Assembly: GCA_945865635.1 (NCBI GenBank)
Contig: CAMBEP010000038.1
Coordinates: forward strand, 1 to 43,742
Origin: Candidatus Kuenenia stuttgartensis
Lineage (GTDB): Bacteria > Planctomycetota > Planctomycetia > Isosphaerales > Isosphaeraceae
Length of the DNA stretch: 43,742 bases
Direction: 5' to 3'
The position numbers and the translations under genes are program-made. Under the pieces are notes generated by a model, which did not search any database, was not told the origin of the DNA, and saw only the letters and a list, made by a program, of their open reading frames with translations. Shown piece after piece: positions 1 to 8,700 of this stretch. Each line of letters begins with the position of its first letter. The first letter of the stretch is position 1.

Positions 1-214
1 TTTTTTTCTGGAAAAAGTGACCGGTACGGATGGCTTGCGTTGATCCGACCATTGTGCCACAATCTGGGACGTTGTGAAGGGCTTGATGACTGCTTGGCGG
101 TTTTCGGGCGGAACTTCATTCCAACACTATTGCGACGTTCTCCACACCAGTCCCAGCTTGAATTCATCCCCAAAATCTTTGGGAACGCCGCACACCTATT
201 CTGGAGTAGCGACC

Positions 215-847
215 ATGTCCATATTGAATCGTCGGTCTACCTTAAAAGCTTTGGTGGCAGGCATTTTGTCAGCCAAAGCGATCTCTGTGCATGCTGCTGA
301 AGAGGGTTTTCAGGCATTGTTCAACGGCAAAGACCTTGATGGCTGGGTTGTTCCGGAGAGCAAGGATTGCAGCTTCAGTGTCGAGAACGGGGCCATCGTG
401 GGCCGCACGAATGGGAAGCTGAAGAAGAACGAATTTCTTTGCAGTCCGAAAGCTTACGGCGATTTCGTGCTGACGGCGAAGGTGAAGCTCCGCAATGGCA
501 ACAGTGGTATTCAGTTCCGCAGCGCCCGAGCAGATGACGGGGCGGTTGCGGGCCCTCAGGCCGACGTGGCGGATGGCTACTGGGGCCTGCTTTATGAAGA
601 GCGTCGCCGAGGGATTCTGGAGCGATACCCGAAGGAAGAAGCCGAAAAGCTGATCAAGAAGGACGACTGGAACGATTTTCGGATTGAAGCCAAGGGCAAG
701 CATGTCCTGATCTTCATCAATGGCACGAAGGTGATCGACCGCAAGGACGAGGCCTTTGAAGCCAAGGGGATCATTGCCCTGCAGGTGCACGTTGGGCCTG
801 AGATGGAAGTCAGTTACAAAGCGATTGAGATCAAGGAGACCAACTGA
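215..847 (+). CDS. Secreted DUF1080 (3-keto-disaccharide hydrolase-like) protein
   Basis: A 210-residue exported protein of the DUF1080 family, a concanavalin-like beta-sandwich that includes 3-keto-disaccharide hydrolases and is greatly expanded in planctomycetes. The mature protein opens with the family signature FQALFNGKDLDGW (about residues 32-44). It then shows the NGNSGIQFRS strand and the WNDFRIEAKGKHVLIFINGTKV segment typical of the C-terminal half. The N-terminus is a signal peptide with a twin-arginine stretch, NRRSTLKAL, and likely cleavage after SVHA, so Tat export is possible. I chose the ATG at 215 because it has GGAG about 9 nt upstream and begins the signal peptide. The frame stays open back to 74 but that extension looks non-coding. 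The substrate is unknown. The gene is monocistronic and ends at a strong terminator. Confidence 0.85.
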   Translation: MSILNRRSTLKALVAGILSAKAISVHAAEEGFQALFNGKDLDGWVVPESKDCSFSVENGAIVGRTNGKLKKNEFLCSPKAYGDFVLTAKVKLRNGNSGIQFRSARADDGAVAGPQADVADGYWGLLYEERRRGILERYPKEEAEKLIKKDDWNDFRIEAKGKHVLIFINGTKVIDRKDEAFEAKGIIALQVHVGPEMEVSYKAIEIKETN

Positions 848-862
848 TCTCCAGAGCTGATG

Positions 863-909
863 AAAAAAAAGGGAAGGGCGGAATGATCCGGCCCTTCCGT
901 CTTTTTTTT
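863..909. terminator. Bidirectional intrinsic terminator
   Basis: An A8 run (863-870), a G/C-rich stem (GGAAGGGC...GCCCTTCC with an inner GGA/TCC pairing and one bulged G), then a T8 run (902-909). The A and T runs flanking the stem make it work on both strands. It lies between the convergent DUF1080 and MaoC genes and should end both transcripts. Confidence 0.75.
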
Positions 910-927
910 GTGATTCAAGAATGGCTG

Positions 928-1422
928 TCAGTCGTCGCTGCTGGAGGATTCAACGTTCTTGGCTTTGATCATGGTTCTGGTCGTTCCCTGCTGGACGACC
1001 TGGCCTTTTTGGTTGACGACTGTCTTGGTCCAGGTGACAATCCCGCGCCGGCCTCTGGAGCGTGGCTCTAGTGCGACCACACTGTTTCTGACATGAATGG
1101 TGTCGCCGAAAAAGACGGGTTTGAGGAACTCCCAGTTCTCAATCGACAAAAAGGCCACGGTATTGGTCTTGGGGGCCTGGATTCCGAGTCCGCTGGCAAT
1201 GGATAGAATCAGCAGGCCGTGAGCGATTGGCTGTCGGAAAGGGCCGTCGACCGAGTGAACGTGGTCCATATGGATCGGGTTGAAATCTCCCGAAACGCCT
1301 GCAAAAAGCGTGACCTCAGCCTGTGTGACAGTGCGAGCGGCCGACTCAAAAACGTCGCCGATCTGAAGTTCATCAAATCCGATCCATGAATCCGCGTATC
1401 GTTTTATGTTCTGGTCGCTCAT
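928..1422 (-). CDS. MaoC-like (R)-specific enoyl-CoA hydratase
   Basis: A 164-residue single hotdog-fold protein of the MaoC/PhaJ group. It carries the hydratase-2 motif FAGVSGDFNPIH, giving a catalytic Asp46 and His51 five residues apart as in (R)-specific enoyl-CoA hydratases, followed by PIAHGLL. The family hydrates trans-2-enoyl-CoA to (R)-3-hydroxyacyl-CoA, linking beta-oxidation or fatty-acid metabolism to other pools. The real substrate cannot be told from sequence. The frame extends to 1473, but the likely start is one of the tandem ATGs at 1425/1422, which have an AGGCGGA element just upstream. The tail is Ser/Asp-rich (SSSSDD). No pathway neighbours are present, so it probably acts alone. 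It ends against the bidirectional terminator. Confidence 0.85.
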   Translation of the reverse strand: MSDQNIKRYADSWIGFDELQIGDVFESAARTVTQAEVTLFAGVSGDFNPIHMDHVHSVDGPFRQPIAHGLLILSIASGLGIQAPKTNTVAFLSIENWEFLKPVFFGDTIHVRNSVVALEPRSRGRRGIVTWTKTVVNQKGQVVQQGTTRTMIKAKNVESSSSDD

Positions 1423-1425
1423 CAT

Positions 1426-1880
1426 TCCGCCTGATCGAATTATTGCCAATAAAATGGACAATCTGGGTGACAAGCCCAGAGTGCATTTATGGCGACTTGA
1501 TTCCTGCGATACCTACCAACAAATCGATTTTGCCGGTAAGGACAAATTGCGTCAAGTGCATGTTTGTCGGGCCGGTCAAATTCGACGGGTAAGTCTAACC
1601 TATGCCAACTATACCTTCCAAACCCGGGTCTGAAGGAAAAGATTTCTGAATTCGTAAATGTCGCGCCCGATTCCTGCAAGATGCTTTTTTACTGGGATAA
1701 AAAATGATTGGCGCCCACTTGAGTGGAGTCGCTTTTGGGCGATCGGGGTTGTCGTTCATTAAAAAATTAAAAGAGACTCTTGACTCCAATTATTGGCTGG
1801 GTTATTTTATGATCACGAACTCTGAGGAACGGATTTTGAATTGTGCGGAACCTGTTTAAAGACCCATTGTCAGGTTTTGC
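1426..1880. other. Intergenic region between divergent genes
   Basis: About 455 bases without a credible gene, between the MaoC gene (-) and the BON gene (+). The right half is AT-richer. A short 5-bp hairpin (CTGGG/CCCAG, 1463-1479) would lie in the leader of the MaoC gene. A sigma70-like promoter facing right is described separately. I see no tRNA or known riboswitch. Short reading frames here have no recognisable protein character. Confidence 0.5.
1780..1808 (+). promoter_or_regulatory. Putative sigma70 promoter for the BON gene
   Basis: TTGACT (1780-1785), a 17-nt spacer, then TATTTT (1803-1808). The spacing is ideal and it sits about 72 nt before the start of the BON-domain gene in an AT-rich stretch. 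It is recognised by consensus only. Confidence 0.35.
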
Positions 1881-2231
1881 ATGATGGCTCCTACTCAAGA
1901 TGATTGGGAGTTTTTAAGAAATGCCTGCAAACTGATCCCACGGATCGGGCGCATTTTGCGGCTGAAGGGAAATGGTCGGTCAATGGCCACGTTAAATGAT
2001 CTTGACGAACCAGTTATGACAGAGGTTCTGCAACGGATTGAACAAGCCGCTTTCGGTAGGATTCGCGAATTGAAAGTCTGCTGCGAGCGCGGCCAGGTTG
2101 TGTTGAATGGCTACGCCCGCTGTTTTCACGATAAACAAAGGGCCCAAGAAGCGGCCTTGATGGCAACCAGCTCGGTTTCGCCGATTTCCAACAGGATCAA
2201 GGTCGTATTTTTATCTTCCTCTGAACGATAA
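1881..2231 (+). CDS. Small BON-domain protein
   Basis: A 116-residue protein whose C-terminal two thirds resembles a single BON domain (OsmY/nodulation). It has a helix with VLQRIEQAAFGRIRELKV, the strand-turn GQVVLNGYARCF, a second helix rich in Lys/Gln/Ala, and a closing ISNRIKVVF strand. BON domains are thought to bind membranes or other envelope partners. There is no signal peptide or membrane segment, so the protein may be cytoplasmic or rely on another route. The double ATG at 1881 has only a weak CAGG upstream. An internal ATG at 1983 would keep the whole BON domain and is a fair alternative start. It stands alone between two minus-strand units. Confidence in the domain is moderate because the match is by pattern only. 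Confidence 0.65.
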   Translation: MMAPTQDDWEFLRNACKLIPRIGRILRLKGNGRSMATLNDLDEPVMTEVLQRIEQAAFGRIRELKVCCERGQVVLNGYARCFHDKQRAQEAALMATSSVSPISNRIKVVFLSSSER

Positions 2232-2262
2232 AAAAACGATAAACGCCCTTGAATGAAGGCGG
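2229..2262 (-). terminator. Intrinsic terminator at the end of the MoxR-VWA cluster
   Basis: On the minus strand, a hairpin (CGCCTT...AAGGGCG, one bulge, 5-nt loop, 2244-2261) is followed by a T-rich tract that includes T7. It lies about 20 nt past the stop codon of the NPCBM gene, the last gene of the long minus-strand cluster. The stem is modest, so efficiency is uncertain. Confidence 0.5.
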
Positions 2263-2282
2263 CCAAGTTCCATTGGCTTAGG

Positions 2283-3605
2283 TCATTTCAGGGTGGGTTC
2301 GCACCAATCCACCCAATCTCTGACTCCGCCACCTTCACCAAATTCGCCGCTTAAGATCAAAAGCCTGGCTTGGCTGAGTTTCAGGGTGATTCGTCGTGGC
2401 GGTTCGCCCGCCTTCATGGGCCCGCTTTCGTAGACTGGCTTGCCATCGACCAGGACAACGGCCTTGGCACGCCCCAGTGGGCCGGCCGATGAGTCGACTC
2501 CAACCCAGGCTGTGAATTGTGTCTCTGTACCTTCAAGCCGATAAGCCATCAGTGTACGGGCCTGAGTGCCGATGCCTCTATCATAGAAGCGGGCACCAAG
2601 TTTCAAGGGCCCGCCTTTTACGTTGGAGCCGAATTTGGGCAAGCTGGTTTTGCCGACATAGTCTACGGTCTGGATGGCGTCGGCCGGCTTTTTTTCAAGG
2701 TCGATCTGGCTGGGCTGAACGACTCGAAAACGGGTGATTTTGGAAGTCGGACATTTCCAGACGGCCCCCCATCGAGTGGTGAGCATGAGAACGCTTTCGG
2801 ATTCGATCTCTTCAAGGGTCAGGGCGGTTGCTGAGAGTCTGGAGCCATCGTTGAGATGAACTTCCCAGAGTCTTGTGGTGGACTTGGGGTAAACCGAGGA
2901 TTTCGGATCAATTCCGACTGCAATCAGGTCGGATCGCTTGAGCTTGGCGGCCTTGGTGGCTCCGGTGGGCTGAATCTGAAGCGTTTCGCCGTCAAGTTCC
3001 ACCAGGGTTCCTGATAATTGGTCACCATTGCCCAAAACCACGAGATCGCCTGGTTTTGAAGCCCCTTGGCGAAGCCTGTGATAGAGCCTGAGAAATTCAG
3101 AGGCCTGCTTGGGGGCCTGAAATATGGCTCCAGACCAATAAGCGGCAGGCAAATTCAATACCCCCAGGGATGCAGATTGTACCGCCAGGCCTTTCTCCAG
3201 AAGTGCCACCGCTTCACCCCTCAATCGGTCGCCTTCCGGCAAAAGCAGCATGGAGCCGAGTGCAGGGTCTGTCACAGGGTCGACCGCGGAATCGCTGTTG
3301 CGGCGGATTTCTTCAACCTTGGACCAGTCGATTGTACGGATCTTTTGGTCCTCGGAGTCCCGCCAATCGAACCCTTCGGAATGGATTTTTGTAAACATTC
3401 CGCCTGTCACATGCCCTGACGAATCGCTGTAAAGCCATACACCAGATTGGGGAACAGCTTTTTTCTGAGGCGGGTCGTTGGCAGGCTTCTGAGCCAGGCT
3501 GATGGAGCTTGTCAGCAGGCAGATCAGGGCCAAAAAACGGATCCGTGGAAAACGCTGGCCGAAGACGATGCGGCAATGGGATATGAGGCGAATCACGAAA
3601 ATCAT
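2283..3605 (-). CDS. Secreted NPCBM-domain protein with three repeated beta modules
   Basis: A 440-residue exported protein. A hydrophobic signal segment (about 22-38) ends in SISLAQ. The C-terminus (about 305-438) is an NPCBM domain, a putative carbohydrate-binding module also found in glycosidases, with its hallmark YDRGIGTQA and a final strand ending GVRDWVDW. Between them I see three degenerate repeats of one small beta unit, each starting with a GD or DGS-type turn: PEGDRLRGE (123-131), GNGDQLSGT (192-200) and NDGSRLSAT (252-260). No glycosidase catalytic domain is present, so binding or structure is more likely than catalysis. Its start overlaps the stop of the upstream toroid gene as ATGA, which implies translational coupling. 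It is the last gene of the cluster. Sugar or glycan partners are unknown. Confidence 0.8.
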   Translation of the reverse strand: MIFVIRLISHCRIVFGQRFPRIRFLALICLLTSSISLAQKPANDPPQKKAVPQSGVWLYSDSSGHVTGGMFTKIHSEGFDWRDSEDQKIRTIDWSKVEEIRRNSDSAVDPVTDPALGSMLLLPEGDRLRGEAVALLEKGLAVQSASLGVLNLPAAYWSGAIFQAPKQASEFLRLYHRLRQGASKPGDLVVLGNGDQLSGTLVELDGETLQIQPTGATKAAKLKRSDLIAVGIDPKSSVYPKSTTRLWEVHLNDGSRLSATALTLEEIESESVLMLTTRWGAVWKCPTSKITRFRVVQPSQIDLEKKPADAIQTVDYVGKTSLPKFGSNVKGGPLKLGARFYDRGIGTQARTLMAYRLEGTETQFTAWVGVDSSAGPLGRAKAVVLVDGKPVYESGPMKAGEPPRRITLKLSQARLLILSGEFGEGGGVRDWVDWCEPTLK

Positions 3606-4759
3606 CTCTGGAAAATGGGCAGGAAATTATTGGGCACTTGCAGGACGATTGCCGCCATGGCGGTCCCGTATTCGTTGCAGACATGGTCGGACCAGTAGCC
3701 TTGGGTCGTCTGCTTTGAGATCAGCTCATCGCGCACGGACGGATACCACTGGTTCCAGTCATCCCCGCCCCGCAGCCACATGGCCTGTGCGGCATAGTAT
3801 TGACCGTAGAAATAATGGCTCGAACGCTGGCCTCCATTGCCGCCTCCAGCATTCTGGTTGGCACCTGGGCCATTTGGCATGAACTGCTTGAGGTATTTAA
3901 TGCCCAAATCAATCTCTTTTGAGTCATAAATTCCGGCTGACTGAAGTGCGACCACCCCAGCGGCAGATCGAGGGAACTGGCTTGCTCCGCCCTGGGTCAT
4001 GTAGCGAAAGCCGCCGTCCGGATTCTGGCACTCGCGAACATATTTGATGCATTTTTCGACCGTCTCCTTGGGCACAAAAATGCCGGCGTTTCTGGCGGCC
4101 CGCAAGGCATTGATCTGGCAGATGGTGACCGAAGTATCGGCATCTCGGGGCTGGGGCTGATATCGCCAGCCGCCTTCGGGGTTCTGGCAATCGACAATCA
4201 GGCGAACCGCCTTCTCGACTTTTTCGCGAATGTCGGCCCGGCGCGTCATACCATAACACTCAGCCAAAAAGAGAGTTGCAAACCCGTGGGAATACATCGG
4301 GCCATGGGTGGACTCGCCACGAACCGCGATAAATCCACCGGGTTGAACATTTTCCATGATGAAGCTCAGGGCTCGCTCAATGGGAGCCCCGTAAGGGCCT
4401 CGGCCCGGGGACGAGCCATTGGCCATAAAGGCAAGCCCGGCAAGGCTTGTGACGGCGAGATTGCCCCGATACGTGCCGGAGCCGAATGAGCCATCGGGGG
4501 CCTGCTGCTTGACGAGCCAGTCAAGGCCCGTGCGTACGGATCGCTCAACGGCCGGAGTGACCATCTCGGCAGCACCTTCGGGCACATCGCCACGCTTGCC
4601 GTCCTTGAATGTGCCGGCTTCCTTGTCAATCCTGGGAGTGTCAGCCGCAGCCGCTTTTGCAGGAGCTGGCTTGGCTGGGGGGGGATCCTGACCGAGCAGG
4701 CCGGCTGTGGCTGCGGCCAGAATCACGATGGAAAGCCCGCACTTTTTCAGGCCTGTCAT
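3602..4759 (-). CDS. Secreted prenyltransferase/squalene-cyclase repeat (alpha-toroid) protein
   Basis: A 385-residue protein with an N-terminal signal peptide (about 1-23), a short Pro/Ala/Lys linker, then an alpha-alpha toroid built of QW-like repeats: QAPDGSFG (86-93), QNPEGGWRY (192-200), QNPDGGFRY (245-253) and a late QGYW (353-356). These repeats occur in squalene cyclases, protein prenyltransferase beta subunits and complement-like thioester proteins. The acid-rich catalytic signature of terpene cyclases is not evident. The only nearby element is DADTS (206-210), which fits the conserved helix start of non-enzymatic toroids. I infer a periplasmic or surface binding role, not terpene synthesis. 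The start overlaps the Q-rich gene upstream as ATGA, and its own stop overlaps the NPCBM gene, so the three are tightly coupled. Confidence 0.85.
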   Translation of the reverse strand: MTGLKKCGLSIVILAAATAGLLGQDPPPAKPAPAKAAAADTPRIDKEAGTFKDGKRGDVPEGAAEMVTPAVERSVRTGLDWLVKQQAPDGSFGSGTYRGNLAVTSLAGLAFMANGSSPGRGPYGAPIERALSFIMENVQPGGFIAVRGESTHGPMYSHGFATLFLAECYGMTRRADIREKVEKAVRLIVDCQNPEGGWRYQPQPRDADTSVTICQINALRAARNAGIFVPKETVEKCIKYVRECQNPDGGFRYMTQGGASQFPRSAAGVVALQSAGIYDSKEIDLGIKYLKQFMPNGPGANQNAGGGNGGQRSSHYFYGQYYAAQAMWLRGGDDWNQWYPSVRDELISKQTTQGYWSDHVCNEYGTAMAAIVLQVPNNFLPIFQR

Positions 4760-5721
4760 GGCTTTGTGCTCCGTGCAACGCTTTTCTTGGAGACCGACAT
4801 GTAGTAGCGCCGGACCAGCTCTTCTCTCGCCGGTAACGACTCTTCACGGAAGACATTGCGCATCACATCGCGAAGTTCGGGCGGCAGGTGGCCCCAGACA
4901 TCCTTGCCATCGAGCCGGCTCTTGCCTGACGGCTTCTGGGGCGTTTGTGGGCCTACGCCTTTGGCCTGGGCTCCGGGTTGCTCGCCGGGCTCCTCATTCT
5001 GGGCCATTTCCTGACCTTGCTGCTGGCCCTTGCGGCGCTGTTTCTGTTGTTGCTGTTGTTGGGACATCTGACGCATTTGTTCGAGGAGCTGGTCCATTGA
5101 GTCGACGATCTGTTTCTGGCGATTGCGCGTCTCCTGGCCTGTATCAGGCTCGGAAAGTCGCTTCTGCACTTCGCGCATCTTCTCGACCAGTTGTTTCATC
5201 TTGGGGTTGGATGGCTCGCTTGCTTCGCCCCCTTCGCCAGCCTCGCCCTGACCCTTGCCGCCTTGCTGGTCAGGATTGTTGTTCTTACGCTTGCGACCGA
5301 GAATCTGTTCCAGACGCTGATCAAGCTCGGCATCAGGCTTCGTTTTCAATTGGCTCAGACCGCCGGCTGGCGGCTTCGGGAGCGTTGGTTTTGGCTGGTC
5401 CGCCGATGCCGATTTCCCCTTGGGCATCTCGCCGGGGCCTGCTGGCTTGGCCTCGCCTTTCGGAAGTGGCTTGTCGGAAGTGCCGCCACCGAGCTTTTTC
5501 AGAAGGTCGTCAAGGCCTTCATCGGCTTTGCCGAGCTCGCCCTTGGTCTCGGATTTCCCGGCCGCGGGTTTGTCGCCGGGGGTCGCTTTTTTCTCGACAT
5601 CGCGTAGAAGTTTTTCGAGGGCGTCGTCCTGGGCGGATACCGCCGAAAACGAACCGACGGAAAAAGTCAGAATGAGACCTGAAAATAAGAGGCCCAGGCG
5701 ATTCTTGAATACTGTTTTCAT
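4756..5721 (-). CDS. Secreted Q-rich coiled-coil protein of the MoxR cluster
   Basis: About 321 residues, not assigned to a named family. It has a clear signal peptide ending VSAQDD (about residue 30), a Lys/Pro/Gly-rich linker, a charged coiled coil (about 172-239) containing a Q6 run, and a compact conserved-looking tail with WGHLPPELR and LPAREELVRRYY. I recall similar tails on proteins next to VWA/DUF4175-like genes in planctomycetes, so the tail may be the docking element. The ATG at 5721 has GGGGAG about 10 nt upstream and fits the signal peptide. A TTG at 5730 would create a 4-bp TTGA overlap with the upstream gene. Its stop overlaps the toroid gene as ATGA. I infer a structural or adaptor role outside the cytoplasmic membrane. 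Confidence 0.75.
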   Translation of the reverse strand: MKTVFKNRLGLLFSGLILTFSVGSFSAVSAQDDALEKLLRDVEKKATPGDKPAAGKSETKGELGKADEGLDDLLKKLGGGTSDKPLPKGEAKPAGPGEMPKGKSASADQPKPTLPKPPAGGLSQLKTKPDAELDQRLEQILGRKRKNNNPDQQGGKGQGEAGEGGEASEPSNPKMKQLVEKMREVQKRLSEPDTGQETRNRQKQIVDSMDQLLEQMRQMSQQQQQQKQRRKGQQQGQEMAQNEEPGEQPGAQAKGVGPQTPQKPSGKSRLDGKDVWGHLPPELRDVMRNVFREESLPAREELVRRYYMSVSKKSVARSTKP

Positions 5722-5726
5722 CGGGT

Positions 5727-8700
5727 TCAATTCTCCCCGTCGGATCGTTTGGGTTTGGAAAGGTCGCGAAGGAGGTCTGCAAGCCGGCCCTGTTCGGTCT
5801 TGAGCGAATCGAGGTCAGCCTTTTGCTCGCCCGTCAATTTCTGGCCGCCGGAAGCCATCTTGTCGTATTCGTTGGTCCGGTTGTTGATTTCAGTCTGAAG
5901 CCGCTTGAGCATCTTGAACTGGGCCGTGGTCGGGATGCCGTCGCCTTCCTGCTGCTGGCCCTGCTGCTGTTCGCCTTGCTGCTGTTGCTGCTGTTGTTGT
6001 TGCTGACCGTCCTTCGGCTTGTCGGGCTGAAGCGAGTCAATGAGTTGCTGGAGCCGCTCGGCGGCATTTTTTTCCGATTGCTGGGTCGGCTTGCCCGTGT
6101 CAAGCTGCTGAAGCGATTCGGACGCCTTGCCCATGGAATCGGCCGCTTTTTTCAGGATCAAGGAAAAGACGGGCACGCCATCGTCCATCCGCTCGGCCAG
6201 TTCCACCGTCTCCTGCTTCAGCGCATCTTCCACAAGGCCAAGATTTCGGACTCCGGCCTTTTGAGGCAGACTCAGAGAGCCTGTATCCGTTTTTTTCTTG
6301 TCATAACCAAGCGTTTCTTCAACCATCTTGCCCTGACGCTCGGCCAGCGACTTGATCAGGTCCGACATCTTCACAAACTGTTCCTGAGCCAGTTGCTCCT
6401 CTGCCTCCTGGCGTGCCTGGGCCAGTTCCTGTTCGGCCTCGTCCAAATTCTTCAGGGCTTCTTCCTGATTCTGCTCGGCGGCTTCGGCATCGTCGGCGTC
6501 CATCTTCTGCTGGGCCTGAGCCATCTTGCCTGCCGCCTTTTGACCAGCCTGGGCCGCCTGCGATGCCGATCGCATCCGCTGGAGCTTCTGGAGCTGACGC
6601 TTGGCTTCCTCCTGAAGTTGCTGTTCCTGGCGTGCCAGTTGTTGCAGCTCTGCCTTACGCTTCGCCGGGTCGGCCTGCTTGGCGGCCTCCTGCGTCTTGA
6701 TCAGATTTTCGACCTGCGCCCGCTTCAGGTTCCGCATCTCTTCCTCGGCCTGCTTGAGTTGCTTGACAAGCCTGGAAAGTTCTTTTTCCTTGCGGTTCTG
6801 AATGTCGTCGGCAAGCTGTTTGACTTCCTTCAGGGCCTGTTCCTGACCCTGACGGGCCGCATTGTTCTGATTCTTCGCAATCTGCTCGGCCGCTTGATTC
6901 ATCTTGCCAGATGTCCCCTTCTGGCGGCTGTTATCAGCAGCCTCCTGAAGCCCGGCCGCATCAATTGGGTCCTGTTGGGCCATTCGATTGGCCATCTCGC
7001 CAAGCCTTTGCTGAAGTTCTTGAAGCTGCTTGGCCAGTTCGTTCTGGCGGGCCGCCTGATTTTCAAGGCCCGCTTTTTGATCGGGGGGGAGATTCTCGGG
7101 GTTTTTGCCCATCAATTCCGGGTTGTTGGCGGCCTCTTCAATCGCCTTGTTGAGCTCTTCCTGATTCCCGGCAAGCTGCTTCGCCTCGTTGATAAGGCCC
7201 CTGACAGACTCCAGTTGGCTCATCTCTCCCAACATCTGCTGCAAGGCATCCGTAATCTGCTTCTGAGCATCCTGCGCCTGTGCCAAAGCCTGCTCAGGGG
7301 CCGCCTGAGGTCCAGATTCCGCTTGTGGTTCTCCAGCCTTGGCCTGTTCTCCAGCCTGCTTTGCCTGAGCGGCTTGCTGCCCACCAGCCTTGGCCTGTTC
7401 TCCAGCCTGCTTTGCCTGAGCGGCTTGCTGCCCGCCAGCCTTGGCCTGTTCTCCAGCCTGTTTTGCCTGAGCGGCTTGCTGCCCGCCAGCCTTGGCCTGC
7501 TCTCCAGCCTGTTTGGCTGCTTCTGCCTGCTTGGTCTGGGCGGTCTGTTGTCCGGCCTTTGTCGCTTCGGCGGCTTGTTTTGCGGGATCTGCTGACTTGG
7601 CCTGAGCCTGGGCGTTGCCTTGATTGGCGGCTTTGGGCTGAGCCTGGGCGCCGGGGCGATTTTCCGTTGGAGTTGGATTTTCCTGACGGTTGTCAAGGCC
7701 CCGGTTCGCCCGATTCAAAGCCTGTTCTGCCTGCGGCACAGGCCCCTCTTCAAGCTTGGCCAAAGCCTGCTTCAAACCCTTCATCTGGTCAGCGGCCTCA
7801 GGATTCTGAAGCTTCAGGTTGTCCAGATCCTGCATAAATCTGTCGACCTTGCGGGCAAGGCCGTCCGCCGGATTGTTAAGCCGATCGCCCACTTGCTTCT
7901 GCACTTGCTCGGCATTGGAAAGTTCTTGCTTTGATGCTTCGGGTAATTGATCCTTGGTCTGTGCCAGGGTTCGCCGGGCGTCGTCCACAGGGCGATTGGC
8001 CTGCTTTTGCATGGCCAGAACCCGCTCCGTTTCTTCGCGGATTTCGCGACGCTGATCCTCCATCTGGCGAGCGGCTTCCTGAGCGGAAATCACGCGCAGA
8101 CGAATCTCTCGACTTTTTCCGATATTTGGGCCATTTGGAGTTTTAAAGTCATTGGCTTCAATGGATAAGGTAATCATGGCGCCGGGTGTGAGACCAAGCG
8201 GAGCAAGATCCCAGCGTTCAGAAATTTTGTTCTTTTTGACCATCGGCTGGCCGGGCACGGCGGTCCAGAGAGGTTTGACAAGCGTTTCGCCGGGGTCGCC
8301 CGATCCACTCGTCAAAGCATATTTCCTCGTGACCTGATGGATCCCGAAATCGTCTTCGAGATCGATCTTCAGCGGGACAACGGCCTGAGGCGTGATATCG
8401 CGGTCGGTTGCCGGGTCTTCCAGCACCACTCTCGGAGCGGTGTCAGGCACAACCTGCTGATCAAGACGGCCCTGATCCTTGGATGTAAAGCCCTCGGAAT
8501 CCGTTAGATCGATCGATACACCCGTGCTCCTTGTGGCATGCCAGGAGACCGTGAAGCCCTGAAGAGTCGGGTCCATTTGGACCGTCGGTGGCTTTTGGGC
8601 GGAATCGGCAAATTTCAGATTGGCTGAGGCGAGAGTTTTCGAGGCTTTGGCCGAGATGGTGATCAGGCTCTCTTCAACCGTCCGGATCTGGGCGGACCCG

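Noticed and set aside
1..214. A gene in the first 214 bases
   Set aside because: The frame from 40 and the early part of the 74 frame show no protein-like features; the signal peptide start at 215 explains the downstream gene.
4707..5675. A 322-codon plus-strand frame over the Q-rich gene
   Set aside because: It is Arg/Pro/Ser-rich with no recognisable domain, and the minus-strand frame has a signal peptide and tight operon overlaps.
5823..7595. A 590-codon plus-strand reading frame
   Set aside because: It is opposite the giant coiled-coil gene and its translation is Leu-rich, exactly what an Ala/Gln/Lys coiled-coil gene gives when read on the other strand. The minus-strand protein has domain logic and operon context.
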